Positions 44,257 through 53,071 of a DNA stretch of 64,000 bases are shown here, in pieces. The stretch spans positions 1,240,001 to 1,304,000 of the forward strand of contig NZ_CP087131.1 of assembly GCF_020911865.1 (NCBI RefSeq). Direction: 5' to 3'. This DNA comes from Chryseobacterium sp. C-71. GTDB lineage: Bacteria > Bacteroidota > Bacteroidia > Flavobacteriales > Weeksellaceae. Below the pieces are notes generated by a model. It made no database searches and had not been told where the DNA came from. It saw only the letters and a program-made list of their open reading frames with translations. Each line of letters begins with the position of its first letter. Within the stretch, counting starts at the first letter, position 1. The translations under genes and the position numbers were made by a program.

Positions 44257-46281
44257 ATGAATACATATTTTTACTCTGCTTCGCTGCTGTTTTTGTTGGC
44301 TACACCTGTTTCTCTTTTTTCACAAGAAAAAGAAAGTGACAGCATTCGTACAGAAACAATCAAGGCTCTTATCCTCAATATGAAACGTCAGGAAACCGGT
44401 GTTATTTCTTCACAAAAACTTTCCGGTGCCGAGCTTGAAAAACTGAACAGTACTTCTGTTGCAGATGCTGTGAGGTATTTTTCCGGAGTCCAATTGAAAG
44501 ATTATGGCGGAATTGGCGGAATGAAAACCGTGAATATCAGGGCGATGGGAACACAGCACGTTGGTGTTTTCTACGACGGAATTGCACTTGGAAATGCGCA
44601 AAACGGAACGGTAGATTTAGGAAGGTTTTCTTTAGACAATTTAGAATCCATCTCATTGTACAATGGTCAGAAAAGTGAAATTTTTCAGTCTGCGAAAGAC
44701 TTTGGTTCTTCGGGATCTATATATTTGAAAAGTAGAACTCCGGTTTTCACAGATTCAAAAAAAACCAATGTGAATCTTCACTTCCGTTCGGGATCTTTTG
44801 GAGTAATTAACCCATCAGTATTGCTTGAACAGAAACTTAATGACAATATAAGCGTTGCCTTGAGCACAGAATATCTTACCGCAAATGGCGAATATAAATT
44901 TCATCAGAGAGTTGCTTTACCCGATGGAAGCCTCGGTTGGGAACGCCAAGGTACAAGAACCAACGGTGATGTGGAAGCTCTAAGGGCTGAAGTAGGAGTT
45001 TTTGGTAAAATCAATAACGGAACATGGAAACTGAAAACCTATTATTATGATTCTGAAAGAGGAGTTCCTGGCGCAGTGACAAAAAACAATGATATTTTCT
45101 CGAGTAGACAATGGGATAAAAACTTTTTTGTACAAGGGAGTTTTGAGAAAGAACTTTCTACAAAATACAAATTCTTAATCAGCTCTAAATTTGCTGATGA
45201 CTACACTCGTTATTATAATGGCAATCCTGGCGGAACACCTCTGTTTATAGATAATACTTATAAACAGCAAGAGGTCTACGTTTCTACGGCACACCAATAT
45301 TCTCCTTACAAATTTTGGAAAATCAATTTATCGGTAGATTATCAATTTAATACTTTGGATGCCAATTTAAGACAGTTTGCATATCCCGAAAGAAATACAG
45401 AACTTGTGGCATTGGCTTCACAGTTTGATTTTAAAAAATTTAAAATACAGGGAAGCGTTTTAGGAACTTTTGTGCAGGAAAAAATAGAAAACACCTTATT
45501 TTCGACACCTCAAAACCGCTCTGAGTTTACGCCTACTATATTTGCTTCTTATCAGCCGTTTTCTGCAGAATTTAAAGTTCATGGTTTTTATAAGAGAATT
45601 TTCAGAATGCCAACTTTCAATGATTTGTATTACACGGAAGTCGGAAGTTCGCAATTGAGACCAGAATTTACCAATCAGTATGATCTTGGATTTACATTTA
45701 ATAAAGATTTTAATTCAGGTGTTTTAAAAAATATCAACCTGATTGCTGATGCTTATTACAATCGTGTTCGGGATAAAATCATTGCTTATCCAAAAGGGCA
45801 ACAATTCCGCTGGACGATGGAGAATTTGGGTGAGGTGGAAATAAAAGGAGTTGATCTTTCGGCACTGGCAATCTGGCTTCTTTCAGAAAATTTATTATTG
45901 AGCAACCGTTTTACTTATACTTTTACAGAAGCTTTAAATATTAGCAAAACCAATATTACTTCTTACTACAGGCATCAGATTCCTTACACCGCAAAGAATA
46001 ATGCGAGTGCATTATTGGGTCTTACTTATAAAGACTGGCAGCTTAATTACAGTTTCGTCTACGTTGGCGAACGGTACAATATGTCTGAAAACATTCCGGT
46101 AAACTACGAACAGCCTTGGTACACCAGCGATATTTCCGGAACGAAAGAATTTAATATGAAAGACTGGAAATTCAGATTAGGCCTGGAAGTAAATAATCTT
46201 TTGGATCAGAATTACAGCGTTATCCAGAATTACCCAATGCCAGGACGAAATTACAGAGTCAGCCTGAGAGTAACCTTTTAA
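44257..46281 (+). CDS. btuB: BtuB-like TonB-dependent cobalamin receptor
   Basis: A 674-residue outer-membrane receptor with a signal peptide (1-22, LFSQ), a plug domain (about 50-165, TSVADAVRYFSGVQLKDYGGIGGMKTVNIRAM) and a 22-strand barrel ending RVSLRVTF. It follows a cobalamin riboswitch and leads an operon with BtuG-like and T9SS surface proteins, so vitamin B12 is the expected ligand. Size is close to E. coli BtuB plus loops. The start at ATG 44257 has a weak ribosome-binding site, consistent with riboswitch control of translation (inference). Confidence 0.87.
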   Translation: MNTYFYSASLLFLLATPVSLFSQEKESDSIRTETIKALILNMKRQETGVISSQKLSGAELEKLNSTSVADAVRYFSGVQLKDYGGIGGMKTVNIRAMGTQHVGVFYDGIALGNAQNGTVDLGRFSLDNLESISLYNGQKSEIFQSAKDFGSSGSIYLKSRTPVFTDSKKTNVNLHFRSGSFGVINPSVLLEQKLNDNISVALSTEYLTANGEYKFHQRVALPDGSLGWERQGTRTNGDVEALRAEVGVFGKINNGTWKLKTYYYDSERGVPGAVTKNNDIFSSRQWDKNFFVQGSFEKELSTKYKFLISSKFADDYTRYYNGNPGGTPLFIDNTYKQQEVYVSTAHQYSPYKFWKINLSVDYQFNTLDANLRQFAYPERNTELVALASQFDFKKFKIQGSVLGTFVQEKIENTLFSTPQNRSEFTPTIFASYQPFSAEFKVHGFYKRIFRMPTFNDLYYTEVGSSQLRPEFTNQYDLGFTFNKDFNSGVLKNINLIADAYYNRVRDKIIAYPKGQQFRWTMENLGEVEIKGVDLSALAIWLLSENLLLSNRFTYTFTEALNISKTNITSYYRHQIPYTAKNNASALLGLTYKDWQLNYSFVYVGERYNMSENIPVNYEQPWYTSDISGTKEFNMKDWKFRLGLEVNNLLDQNYSVIQNYPMPGRNYRVSLRVTF

Positions 46282-46293
46282 TGAGATTCAGAC

Positions 46294-47418
46294 ATGAAAA
46301 AAATATATTTATTCTTAGTTTTCTTTTTAATTCTTACAACTCAGTCTTGTAGGGAAGATTATGATTACATTAACTATGGTGCAGTCTACACGGGAGTTCA
46401 GGAGCCGGAAGACATCAACATCAAAGGTCTTTATGTACTTAATGAAGGCAATATGGGAAGCAACAAAGCTTCGATTGACTTTTTTGATTATTCTACCGGA
46501 GTTTTTACAGAAAATTATTACAATGCCCAAAATCCTAATGTTGTAGGCAGTCTGGGAGATGTAGGTAATGATATTAAAACGTATAAGGATAAACTGTATG
46601 CGGTCATCAATCTTTCCAATTATATTGAAGTGATGGATGCCAAAACAGCTAAACACATTGGTGAAATCCAGATTCAGAACTGCAGATACATTAATTTTCA
46701 TAAAGATTATGCTTACATTACATCTTACGGTGGTGCCGTGGGAGCATCACAACCTGGATATGTGGTAAAAGTAGACGTCAATACCCTGCAAATTGTCGGT
46801 AAGCTCTATGTTGGGAAACAACCCGACGAACTGGAAGTTGTAGGAGATAAATTATATGTTGCGAATTCCGGTGCATACAGTGGTCCTGATTATGATAATA
46901 CTGTTTCTGTCATTGATCTGAATACTTTCACCGAGATTAAAAAAATACCTGTTGCCATCAATTTAAGTAAAATTAAAAAAGATGACACTGGAAAGCTTTG
47001 GATAACCTCTAGAGGAAACTTCGGAAATATTCCTCCAAAAACGTATGTTTTAAATCCTCAAAATGATCAGGTTATCAAAGAATTTAATATTCCTGTAAGT
47101 AATTTTTCAATTGTAGAAAACAGACTTTACTATATCAGTTATGAATGGACTTCGGGAGGAACTGTAAGCAGCTACGGAATCATTAATACTGACACGCTAG
47201 AAAAAACAAGCAGTAATTTCATAACAGACGGATCAGATACCAAAATTGTCATTCCATACGGCATTGCTGCAAACCCTGTCAATGGTGATATTTTTATTTC
47301 AGACGCTAAAGATTACACTTCTTCCGGCGAACTTTTCTGCTACAACAAATTCGGAAAATTAAAATGGAAAGTCAAAACTGGAGACATTCCGGGACATTTA
47401 ACTTTTTTATACAAATAA
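46294..47418 (+). CDS. BtuG-like DUF5074 beta-propeller surface lipoprotein
   Basis: A 374-residue lipoprotein with lipobox TQSC (Cys19) followed by acidic REDYDY, compatible with surface export. The body is a DUF5074/YncE-like propeller (repeats such as LYVLNEGNMGSNKASIDFFDY, DKLYAVINLSNYIEVMDAKT, DTVSVIDLNTF-like blades). Bacteroides BtuG, a very tight surface cobalamin binder that docks on BtuB, belongs to this family. The gene starts 12 nt after the BtuB-like gene, in a riboswitch operon. Cobalamin binding is therefore strongly suggested but not proved. Confidence 0.8.
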   Translation: MKKIYLFLVFFLILTTQSCREDYDYINYGAVYTGVQEPEDINIKGLYVLNEGNMGSNKASIDFFDYSTGVFTENYYNAQNPNVVGSLGDVGNDIKTYKDKLYAVINLSNYIEVMDAKTAKHIGEIQIQNCRYINFHKDYAYITSYGGAVGASQPGYVVKVDVNTLQIVGKLYVGKQPDELEVVGDKLYVANSGAYSGPDYDNTVSVIDLNTFTEIKKIPVAINLSKIKKDDTGKLWITSRGNFGNIPPKTYVLNPQNDQVIKEFNIPVSNFSIVENRLYYISYEWTSGGTVSSYGIINTDTLEKTSSNFITDGSDTKIVIPYGIAANPVNGDIFISDAKDYTSSGELFCYNKFGKLKWKVKTGDIPGHLTFLYK

Positions 47419-47443
47419 TTTAAAATAAATAATACAAAAAAAA

Positions 47444-48739
47444 ATGAAACATTTTTACTCTAAATTTTTAAAGCTAAGTTTTGCATTGGCAGGCTTTGTA
47501 TTGACATCTGCACAGTATTCGAACGGTTACATTGTTTCCAATGAAGGAAACTATAATGCAAATCCACCAAACGGAGAAATCTCTTACATTGATGCCAACA
47601 ACAATATCACTAATAATGTTTATCATTTAGCCAACAATGGTGAGGCTTTGGGAGACATCTTGCAGTCTATTTATTTTAACGGAGATAAATCTTATTTAGT
47701 TTTAAATAATTCAAACAAAATAGTCGTTGCCAACAGGGCAAGCTTTGTAAAGTCTGCTGTAATTACCAGTAACATAGACAGACCAAGATCTACTACCATT
47801 GTCAACGGGAAGATTTTCACCACCAATGCTGGCGATTATGGTGATACAGTACATTTTGTTTCTGTGCATGATGCAACAACTTTAGCGTACATCACCAGCA
47901 TTCCTTTAAGCGAAGAACCTGAAGAGATCGTTACCGTGAACGGAAAAGTATACGTGAATAAATCTTCTTACAGAGCAGGAAACAGTATTGAAGTGATCAA
48001 TCCTACTACCAATGCAATTATGAGCACCATTACTTTAAGCGCTGGATTGCAGTCTATCACGGTTGTTGGAAACGATATTTTCGCTTTATGTACAGGATCT
48101 ACAGGATCTATAGTTTATAAAATCAATACAACTACAGATACGGTGACAGCAAGTATAGCAAATACTTCCGTTGTACCACCATCTCAATATGAAGCACTAA
48201 AATTCACTTCAGAAGGTACAAAACTTTTGATTGCCGGAGGTACTAATGTATATTCTTTAAATACAGATTTAGCAACATTCAGCAGCACTCCTATTTTTAC
48301 TACAACTCCAAGTACATTTAACGGAGATTTTTATGGTTTTGCAGCAATTGACGGGAAAATTTTTCAGGGAAATGCTAACGATTTCGGTCCTACTTCGACT
48401 TTAAATGTTTACAGCCAAACCGGAACTCTATTGAATACATTTACGACTACAATCGGTGCCAACAATGTTTATAAAAATGTGTTTACCCCAGCCAGTCTTT
48501 CAACAGCAGAAACAAAACTAAACAAGACCATTTCAATCTATCCAAATCCGGTATCAGACATTCTTTATATCAAAAATGCGAATGCTTCACAATATAAAAT
48601 CGTTGATCTTTCAGGAAGAATTGTAAAATCTGGCGTTTACCAAAACGGAATTACAGTTTCAGACTTAAATAAAGGAAATTATATGATTCAGATTTCAGGT
48701 AAGAATGTTCAGCAAACTGAGAAATTCATCATCAAGTAA
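47444..48739 (+). CDS. T9SS-sorted DUF5074/YncE-like beta-propeller protein
   Basis: A 431-residue secreted protein: signal peptide (1-23), propeller domain (about 25-345, opening NGYIVSNEGNYNANPPNGEISYIDA, analogous to the preceding BtuG-like protein's LNEGN...ASIDFFDY), and a T9SS type A sorting domain (about 358-431, ISIYPNPVSDILYI, YKIVDLSGRIV, LNKGNYMIQI). It seems to be a BtuG-type propeller anchored or released by T9SS instead of a lipid. It is the third gene of the cobalamin operon. Confidence 0.78.
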   Translation: MKHFYSKFLKLSFALAGFVLTSAQYSNGYIVSNEGNYNANPPNGEISYIDANNNITNNVYHLANNGEALGDILQSIYFNGDKSYLVLNNSNKIVVANRASFVKSAVITSNIDRPRSTTIVNGKIFTTNAGDYGDTVHFVSVHDATTLAYITSIPLSEEPEEIVTVNGKVYVNKSSYRAGNSIEVINPTTNAIMSTITLSAGLQSITVVGNDIFALCTGSTGSIVYKINTTTDTVTASIANTSVVPPSQYEALKFTSEGTKLLIAGGTNVYSLNTDLATFSSTPIFTTTPSTFNGDFYGFAAIDGKIFQGNANDFGPTSTLNVYSQTGTLLNTFTTTIGANNVYKNVFTPASLSTAETKLNKTISIYPNPVSDILYIKNANASQYKIVDLSGRIVKSGVYQNGITVSDLNKGNYMIQISGKNVQQTEKFIIK

Positions 48740-48761
48740 TTTGATATAAAATTTAAATAAA

Positions 48762-49769
48762 ATGAAAAATATATTCATCGCTGCTGCATTTCTTTCTGCT
48801 GACTTTCTAATGGCTCAAAGTTATGCTCCACAAGCCGGCGTTGCGGGGTCTACTGCAATTCCTGCTAACAGTTCGCTTTTTAAATCTTGGGCTACTGGTG
48901 CTACTGTATTGCGTGGTTACCAACAGATTAACAGTACCGTATCTGCAGTTGCTAATGCTGGTGTTGATGCTAATGCAACTGGAGCTTCTAACGGATCTAT
49001 TGTAAGTCTGGGAGACGGTGGTAATGCTATACTCACTTTTGCAAAACCAATTACCAACGGAAGCGGCTTTGACTTTGCCGTATTTGAAAACGGATTTATG
49101 TCTGGCCAGTCCGGCAGAGCATTTTTAGAATTGGCTTTTGTAGAAGTGAGTTCAGACGGTATTAATTTCTTCCGTTTCCCTTCTCATAATCAATATCCTG
49201 CAAATTTCATTCAGAATACTACAGATATAGGAGGTTCGGGTTTTGCAACAATGGATGCGACATATCTTAATAATTTTGCAGGAAAATATACCTCTGGTTT
49301 CGGAACTCCTTTCGACATCAGCGATCTTCCGGACAACCCGCTTTTGAATAAAGAACAAATCACGCATGTGAAAATAATCGATGTTATTGGGACAAATATT
49401 GAGACCTACAGAACATACGACAGCTTTGGAAATGTTGCGATAGACCCTTTCCCAACTCCGGGCGGTTCTTCAGGATTTGATTTGGATGCCGTGGGTGTGA
49501 TTAATGAATTTAATATATTATCAACAGCAGAAAATCAAAAGGCAGAAACCAAAATCATTCTTTACCCGAATCCTGCATCAGATTTCATTAAAATCAATAC
49601 AAATAAGGATGTTGAAGTGAAAATCTACAGTGTAAACGGAGCTCTGGTAAAACAAGGAAAAACCATTAATAAAACATTGGATGTTTCAGATTTATCTAAT
49701 GGAAATTATATCATTCAGATTGATAACAATTCCAATAAACAAAATCTGAAGTTGATTATCTCAAAATAA
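48762..49769 (+). CDS. T9SS-sorted cell-surface protein of the cobalamin operon
   Basis: A 335-residue secreted protein: signal peptide (1-18), a beta-rich domain (about 20-250) with DFAVFENGF, LAFVEVSSDGINFFRFP and GFDLDAVGVIN, and a T9SS sorting domain (about 262-335, IILYPNPASDFIKI, VKIYSVNGALV, LSNGNYIIQI). From memory, proteins with this FENGF...VSSDG...DLDAV pattern recur in Bacteroidetes B12 loci as surface proteins, but no precise function is known to me. Last gene before the operon terminator. A role in cobalamin capture is inferred from context. Confidence 0.7.
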   Translation: MKNIFIAAAFLSADFLMAQSYAPQAGVAGSTAIPANSSLFKSWATGATVLRGYQQINSTVSAVANAGVDANATGASNGSIVSLGDGGNAILTFAKPITNGSGFDFAVFENGFMSGQSGRAFLELAFVEVSSDGINFFRFPSHNQYPANFIQNTTDIGGSGFATMDATYLNNFAGKYTSGFGTPFDISDLPDNPLLNKEQITHVKIIDVIGTNIETYRTYDSFGNVAIDPFPTPGGSSGFDLDAVGVINEFNILSTAENQKAETKIILYPNPASDFIKINTNKDVEVKIYSVNGALVKQGKTINKTLDVSDLSNGNYIIQIDNNSNKQNLKLIISK

Positions 49770-49786
49770 GATGAGTTTAAAATAAT

Positions 49787-49822
49787 AAAAACCTCTTTCA
49801 AGATTATTTGAAAGAGGTTTTT
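49787..49822. terminator. Terminator of the cobalamin operon
   Basis: 15-bp stem aaaaacctctttcaa/ttgaaagaggttttt with T tract. It also serves the convergent CCA-enzyme gene. Confidence 0.88.
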
Positions 49823-49851
49823 TATTTTAGATTAAATCTTTTTCTAATTTT

Positions 49852-51276
49852 CTAAGAAAGTATTTTAAGACCAAGCTTTTCTGCTTCTGCAATAACAAAA
49901 TTCCTAGCTTCTTCACTGTCATTGGCAATTTCACCCTCCAAAATCGCTTCCTTCACTTTTTCCTTTAAAATACCAATTTCTCTGCCGGGTTTTAGGTTAA
50001 ACATTGCCATAATTTCTTCTCCGGAAATCGGCGGCTGGAAATTTCTTACCTGATCTTTCTCTTCAACCTCTTTGATCTTAACAGCAACGTATTGGAAGTT
50101 TTTTTTAAACTTATCTTGTTTTTTAGAATTTTTGGTTGTGATATCTGCTTTACAAAGTGTAAACAAATCTTCCATATCTTCTCCAGCATCAAACAAAAGC
50201 CTTCTCAGCGCAGAATCAGAAGCATCATCTGTAATCAACGCAATCGGTCGCGACGAAAGTTTTACCATTTTCTGAACATATTTCATGTCAGCATTCAATG
50301 GTAATTTCAGTTTTTGAAATAAGGTCTTCACCATTTTTGAACCTAAAAACTCGTGACCGTGAAAAGTCCAGCCCGTTCCGTCAACGAATTTTTTTGTCGG
50401 TGCTTTTCCGATGTCGTGAAGCAATGCTGCCCAACGAAGCCACAGATTATCCGTATTTTCAGAAATATTATCAACCACTTCCAAAGTGTGGTAAAAATTA
50501 TCCTTATGTGTTTGTCCTTCTACTTCTTCTACTCCTTTTAAGTCAATTAATTCAGGAATAATCAGTTTCATTAAACCTGTTTCTTCCATTAATTTCAAAC
50601 CAACAGAAGGCTTTTTCGAAAGCATGATTTTGTTAAATTCAACCATGATTCTTTCCATAGAAACAATTTTGATTCTTTCCGCTTCCTGTCTGATGGCGTT
50701 TAAAGAGTTCTCTTCGATAGTAAAATTTAAAGTTGATGCAAAACGAACTGCTCGCATCATTCTCAAAGGATCATCAGAATAGGTTTGTGCAGGTTCCAGA
50801 GGTGTTCTGAGAATTTCTTTTTGTAAATCACCAATTCCGTCAAAAGGATCAATCAGTTTCCCGAAATTATCTTTGTTTAAAGAAATCGCCATCGCATTGA
50901 TGGTAAAATCTCTTCTTTTCTGGTCATCTTCAATCGTTCCGCCTTCCACTTCAGGTTTACGGCTGTCTTCGGTATAACTTTCTTTTCTTGCACCGACAAA
51001 CTCCAGTTCAAGATCTTTGTATCTGATCATCGCAGTTCCGTAGGTTTTAAAAACAGAAACCTTCATTTTAGGATCAATTTCTTTTCCTACATTTTGAGCC
51101 AGTTCAATTCCGCTTTGTTCGGTCACAAAATCAATATCGGTAGACGCTTTTCTTTTCATTAAAAGGTCACGCACAAAACCACCAACTATGTACACCGATT
51201 GGTTATTTGCCGCTGCGACTTCAGAAATGAGTTTGAAAAGTTTTAAGTTTTGATTTTGATTGAGGTTGATGAACAT
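49852..51276 (-). CDS. CCA tRNA nucleotidyltransferase with HD domain
   Basis: A 474-residue class II tRNA nucleotidyltransferase that adds or repairs the 3' CCA end. The catalytic head has IVGGFVRDLLM (about 31-41) and the STDIDFV double Asp; RRDFTINAMA and DDPLRMMRAVRFAS (neck) follow. A C-terminal HD domain (LLHDIGKAPTKK) starts at about residue 285 and ends with a helical tail. Bacteroidetes members typically carry this HD domain. Monocistronic. Confidence 0.9.
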   Translation of the reverse strand: MFINLNQNQNLKLFKLISEVAAANNQSVYIVGGFVRDLLMKRKASTDIDFVTEQSGIELAQNVGKEIDPKMKVSVFKTYGTAMIRYKDLELEFVGARKESYTEDSRKPEVEGGTIEDDQKRRDFTINAMAISLNKDNFGKLIDPFDGIGDLQKEILRTPLEPAQTYSDDPLRMMRAVRFASTLNFTIEENSLNAIRQEAERIKIVSMERIMVEFNKIMLSKKPSVGLKLMEETGLMKLIIPELIDLKGVEEVEGQTHKDNFYHTLEVVDNISENTDNLWLRWAALLHDIGKAPTKKFVDGTGWTFHGHEFLGSKMVKTLFQKLKLPLNADMKYVQKMVKLSSRPIALITDDASDSALRRLLFDAGEDMEDLFTLCKADITTKNSKKQDKFKKNFQYVAVKIKEVEEKDQVRNFQPPISGEEIMAMFNLKPGREIGILKEKVKEAILEGEIANDSEEARNFVIAEAEKLGLKILS

Positions 51277-51557
51277 TTTTTTGATGCTGGATGTTGGATG
51301 AATTAATTTTGCAAAGATAAATATTTACTGTAGAACGTTGTTTCGTTAACTACAAAAGTGACAAAAGATTTTTAAGGCTCAGCCTGACACCGCTGATATT
51401 GTAATCTGTGGAAAATGCAAATCAAAAAGATATTATGACACATGAGTCACATTAGTTTTAAGTTTAATACTTAGAGAATATTAGAACACATAAGTTTGAA
51501 AATCAAAGATTTTTATTTTGCCGTTCTAAAAAATCTGTGAGATCTGCGGGACAAAAA
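51277..51557. repeat. Gene-free gap with AATCTGTG-type repeat fragments
   Basis: About 280 nt with no gene. It contains TAATCTGTGGAAAATGC and AAAAATCTGTGAGATCTGCGGGA, parallel to ATCTGTGTCATCTGTGGGA at 4275-4295. Probably remains of a dispersed repeat. Confidence 0.4.
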
Positions 51558-52106
51558 CTATTCTCTTAAAACCTTTATTCTGTTATCACTCCAGATTTTG
51601 ATCACTGAAGAGCCTGAATATTGTGACACTTTTTCTCTGTCTTCTTCCACCGCAAAATCTACTAAATCAATGATTTCTTTTGATATATCCGAAAACTTCA
51701 ACGGACTTTTATCACCACTGAAATTAGCTGAAGTTGAAACTAAAGGTTTGTTCAATTTTGTAATCAGTTTTTTACAAAAATCATTTTTCACGAGACGAAT
51801 TCCGATGCTTCCGTCTTCTGCCAACAATTCCTTCGGTAAACCTTTGGGATTCTGATAAACCAATGTTACAGGTTTTTCGCTTAAATCCATAATTTCCCAA
51901 GCCATTTCCGGAACGTCAACCAAATCTTGTAATCGCTTCTCATTTTCTACCAAAATAATCATCGATTTATTTTTTTCGCGCTTCTTGATCTCGAAAATTT
52001 TATTGATGGCGTCTATGTTTGTTGCGTCGCAACCGATTCCCCAGATGGTGTCTGTTGGGTATAAAATTGTGCCGCCAGATTTTAATATGTTGATGATGTT
52101 TTCCAT
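51558..52106 (-). CDS. L-threonylcarbamoyladenylate synthase (TsaC/YrdC/Sua5)
   Basis: A 182-residue YrdC-fold enzyme that makes threonylcarbamoyl-AMP for the t6A37 tRNA modification. Visible: ILYPTDTIWGIGCDATN (about 14-30), KKREKNKSMIILV, and the KPLVSTSANFSGD segment (about 138-150). The start is placed at ATG 52106 (MENIIN). A four-codon upstream extension would use an ATG created by the CATTGCGAGG repeat of the neighbouring cassette, so it is rejected. Single-domain form without a Sua5 C-terminus. Confidence 0.9.
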   Translation of the reverse strand: MENIINILKSGGTILYPTDTIWGIGCDATNIDAINKIFEIKKREKNKSMIILVENEKRLQDLVDVPEMAWEIMDLSEKPVTLVYQNPKGLPKELLAEDGSIGIRLVKNDFCKKLITKLNKPLVSTSANFSGDKSPLKFSDISKEIIDLVDFAVEEDREKVSQYSGSSVIKIWSDNRIKVLRE

Positions 52107-52113
52107 TTTTCTT

Positions 52114-52147
52114 GTCATTGCGAGGAGCGAAGCGACGAAGCAATCTC
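52114..52147. repeat. Cassette copy 1, left terminal repeat
   Basis: 34 nt: gtcattgcgaggagcgaa followed by gcgacgaagcaatctc. Imperfectly palindromic (attgc...gcaat ends). The complement recurs at 52476-52510. Confidence 0.9.
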
Positions 52148-52454
52148 AAAAAGGACTCATAATATCCTTAATGTCTTCAGTCAAATCTCTCCATTCAGGA
52201 TTAATTGAATTTATTAAATTTATTTTTTTCTGTCTTGAGCCTGCCTTAATTTGTTTTTCTCTAAAAATCGCGTCGCCGATTTCTTGAAAAGATTCCCAAT
52301 AAACCAATTTATTAAGATTGTATTTTGAAGTGAAGCTCAATTCATGAAATTTTTCTTTATGTTCTTGAACTCTTTTTGGTAAGTTTGATGTCACACCTGT
52401 GTAAAGAACAATATTATTTTTATTGGTCATGATGTAGATAAATCCGGCTTTCAT
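52146..52454 (-). CDS. Small GIY-YIG nuclease (cassette copy 1, intact)
   Basis: A 102-residue single-domain GIY-YIG endonuclease. The paired motifs are FIYIM (Tyr7) and LYTGVT (Tyr18, Gly20), followed by the conserved KRVQEH arginine, the metal-binding glutamate in AIFREKQIKAGSR and the LINSINPEW segment. Such small proteins cut DNA; in this cassette it may act on the flanking palindromic repeats (inference). The stop codon TGA lies inside the terminal repeat. It differs from copy 2 at about 15 of 102 residues when that copy's frame is restored. Confidence 0.85.
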   Translation of the reverse strand: MKAGFIYIMTNKNNIVLYTGVTSNLPKRVQEHKEKFHELSFTSKYNLNKLVYWESFQEIGDAIFREKQIKAGSRQKKINLINSINPEWRDLTEDIKDIMSPF

Positions 52455-52475
52455 TTGTGTGGTTTTTAAAATTAT

Positions 52476-52510
52476 GAGATTGCTTCGTCGCTATCGCTCC
52501 TCGCAATGAC
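52476..52510. repeat. Cassette copy 1, right terminal repeat (inverted)
   Basis: 35 nt: gagattgcttcgtcgc then tatcgctcctcgcaatgac, the reverse complement of the left repeat apart from a one-base insertion and neighbouring change. Confidence 0.9.
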
Positions 52511-52527
52511 AATAAAATTAAAAAAAA

Positions 52528-53031
52528 TTACAACTTTGGCAAATATCTCTCTTCCACCACATTAAAATGATGAATATTATGCCCAACAATCAGTTTACAA
52601 ATCGTTTCCACAGAAATTTTGTTTCCATTAGCAGTTCCGATGTTACTTAAAACTGAAGGATTCAATGTTTCCAATAAAATCTGAGAAGAATTTCTTACTA
52701 ATTGATATTCTTCCAGCAGAGATTCTAAACCTCTCTCGTTGGCGAAAGAATTGGCAGCGTAACCTTCTTCATCAAAGCCTGGCAATTCAGATTTTTCACC
52801 TCTCGCAAAAGCTAAAATTCTGTACTGAAAAATTCTTTCGGTATCCGATAGATGAAGCAAAACTTCTTTTAAACTCCATTTTCCTTCTGCATAAGCGTAG
52901 TTTGATTGTTCTTCTGTTAAATAAGAGTACAGAGAAACCGTTTTCTCACCAACTTTTTTTAATTCCTCCAACCAATTTTCAGATGGAATTAAATCTAAAT
53001 ATCTCTGGATGTATTTTTCGAAATCTGTCAT
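52528..53031 (-). CDS. DinB-family (DUF664-like) protein
   Basis: A 167-residue four-helix protein of the DinB superfamily, starting at ATG 53031 (MTDFEKYIQRYLDL). Histidines for the metal site are visible in EVLLHLSDTERIF (about 70) and VGHNIHHFNVVEERY (near the C-terminus). WSLKEVL is the usual family motif. Members include thiol S-transferases and metal-dependent enzymes; the substrate is unknown. A 45-codon in-frame extension to 53166 translates an intergenic repeat and is rejected. Confidence 0.8.
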   Translation of the reverse strand: MTDFEKYIQRYLDLIPSENWLEELKKVGEKTVSLYSYLTEEQSNYAYAEGKWSLKEVLLHLSDTERIFQYRILAFARGEKSELPGFDEEGYAANSFANERGLESLLEEYQLVRNSSQILLETLNPSVLSNIGTANGNKISVETICKLIVGHNIHHFNVVEERYLPKL

Positions 53032-53071
53032 GTAATAAGAATAATAAGTAATTGGTAATGAGTAATATTTT

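Larger units (their letters stand above)
52114..52510. mobile_element. REP-flanked GIY-YIG nuclease cassette, copy 1
   Basis: A 397-nt unit: a small GIY-YIG gene between inverted copies of a 34-35-nt repeat. The right repeat lies 21 nt before the start codon, and the left overlaps the stop codon. A homologous unit with the same leader and arrangement lies at 58279-58694. No target-site duplication is seen. The unit separates tsaC from the dinB-like gene. Confidence 0.75.

Noticed and set aside
52107..52118. Upstream ATG for the TsaC gene
   Set aside because: It uses a CAT from the cassette's terminal repeat; MENIIN at 52106 is the natural start.
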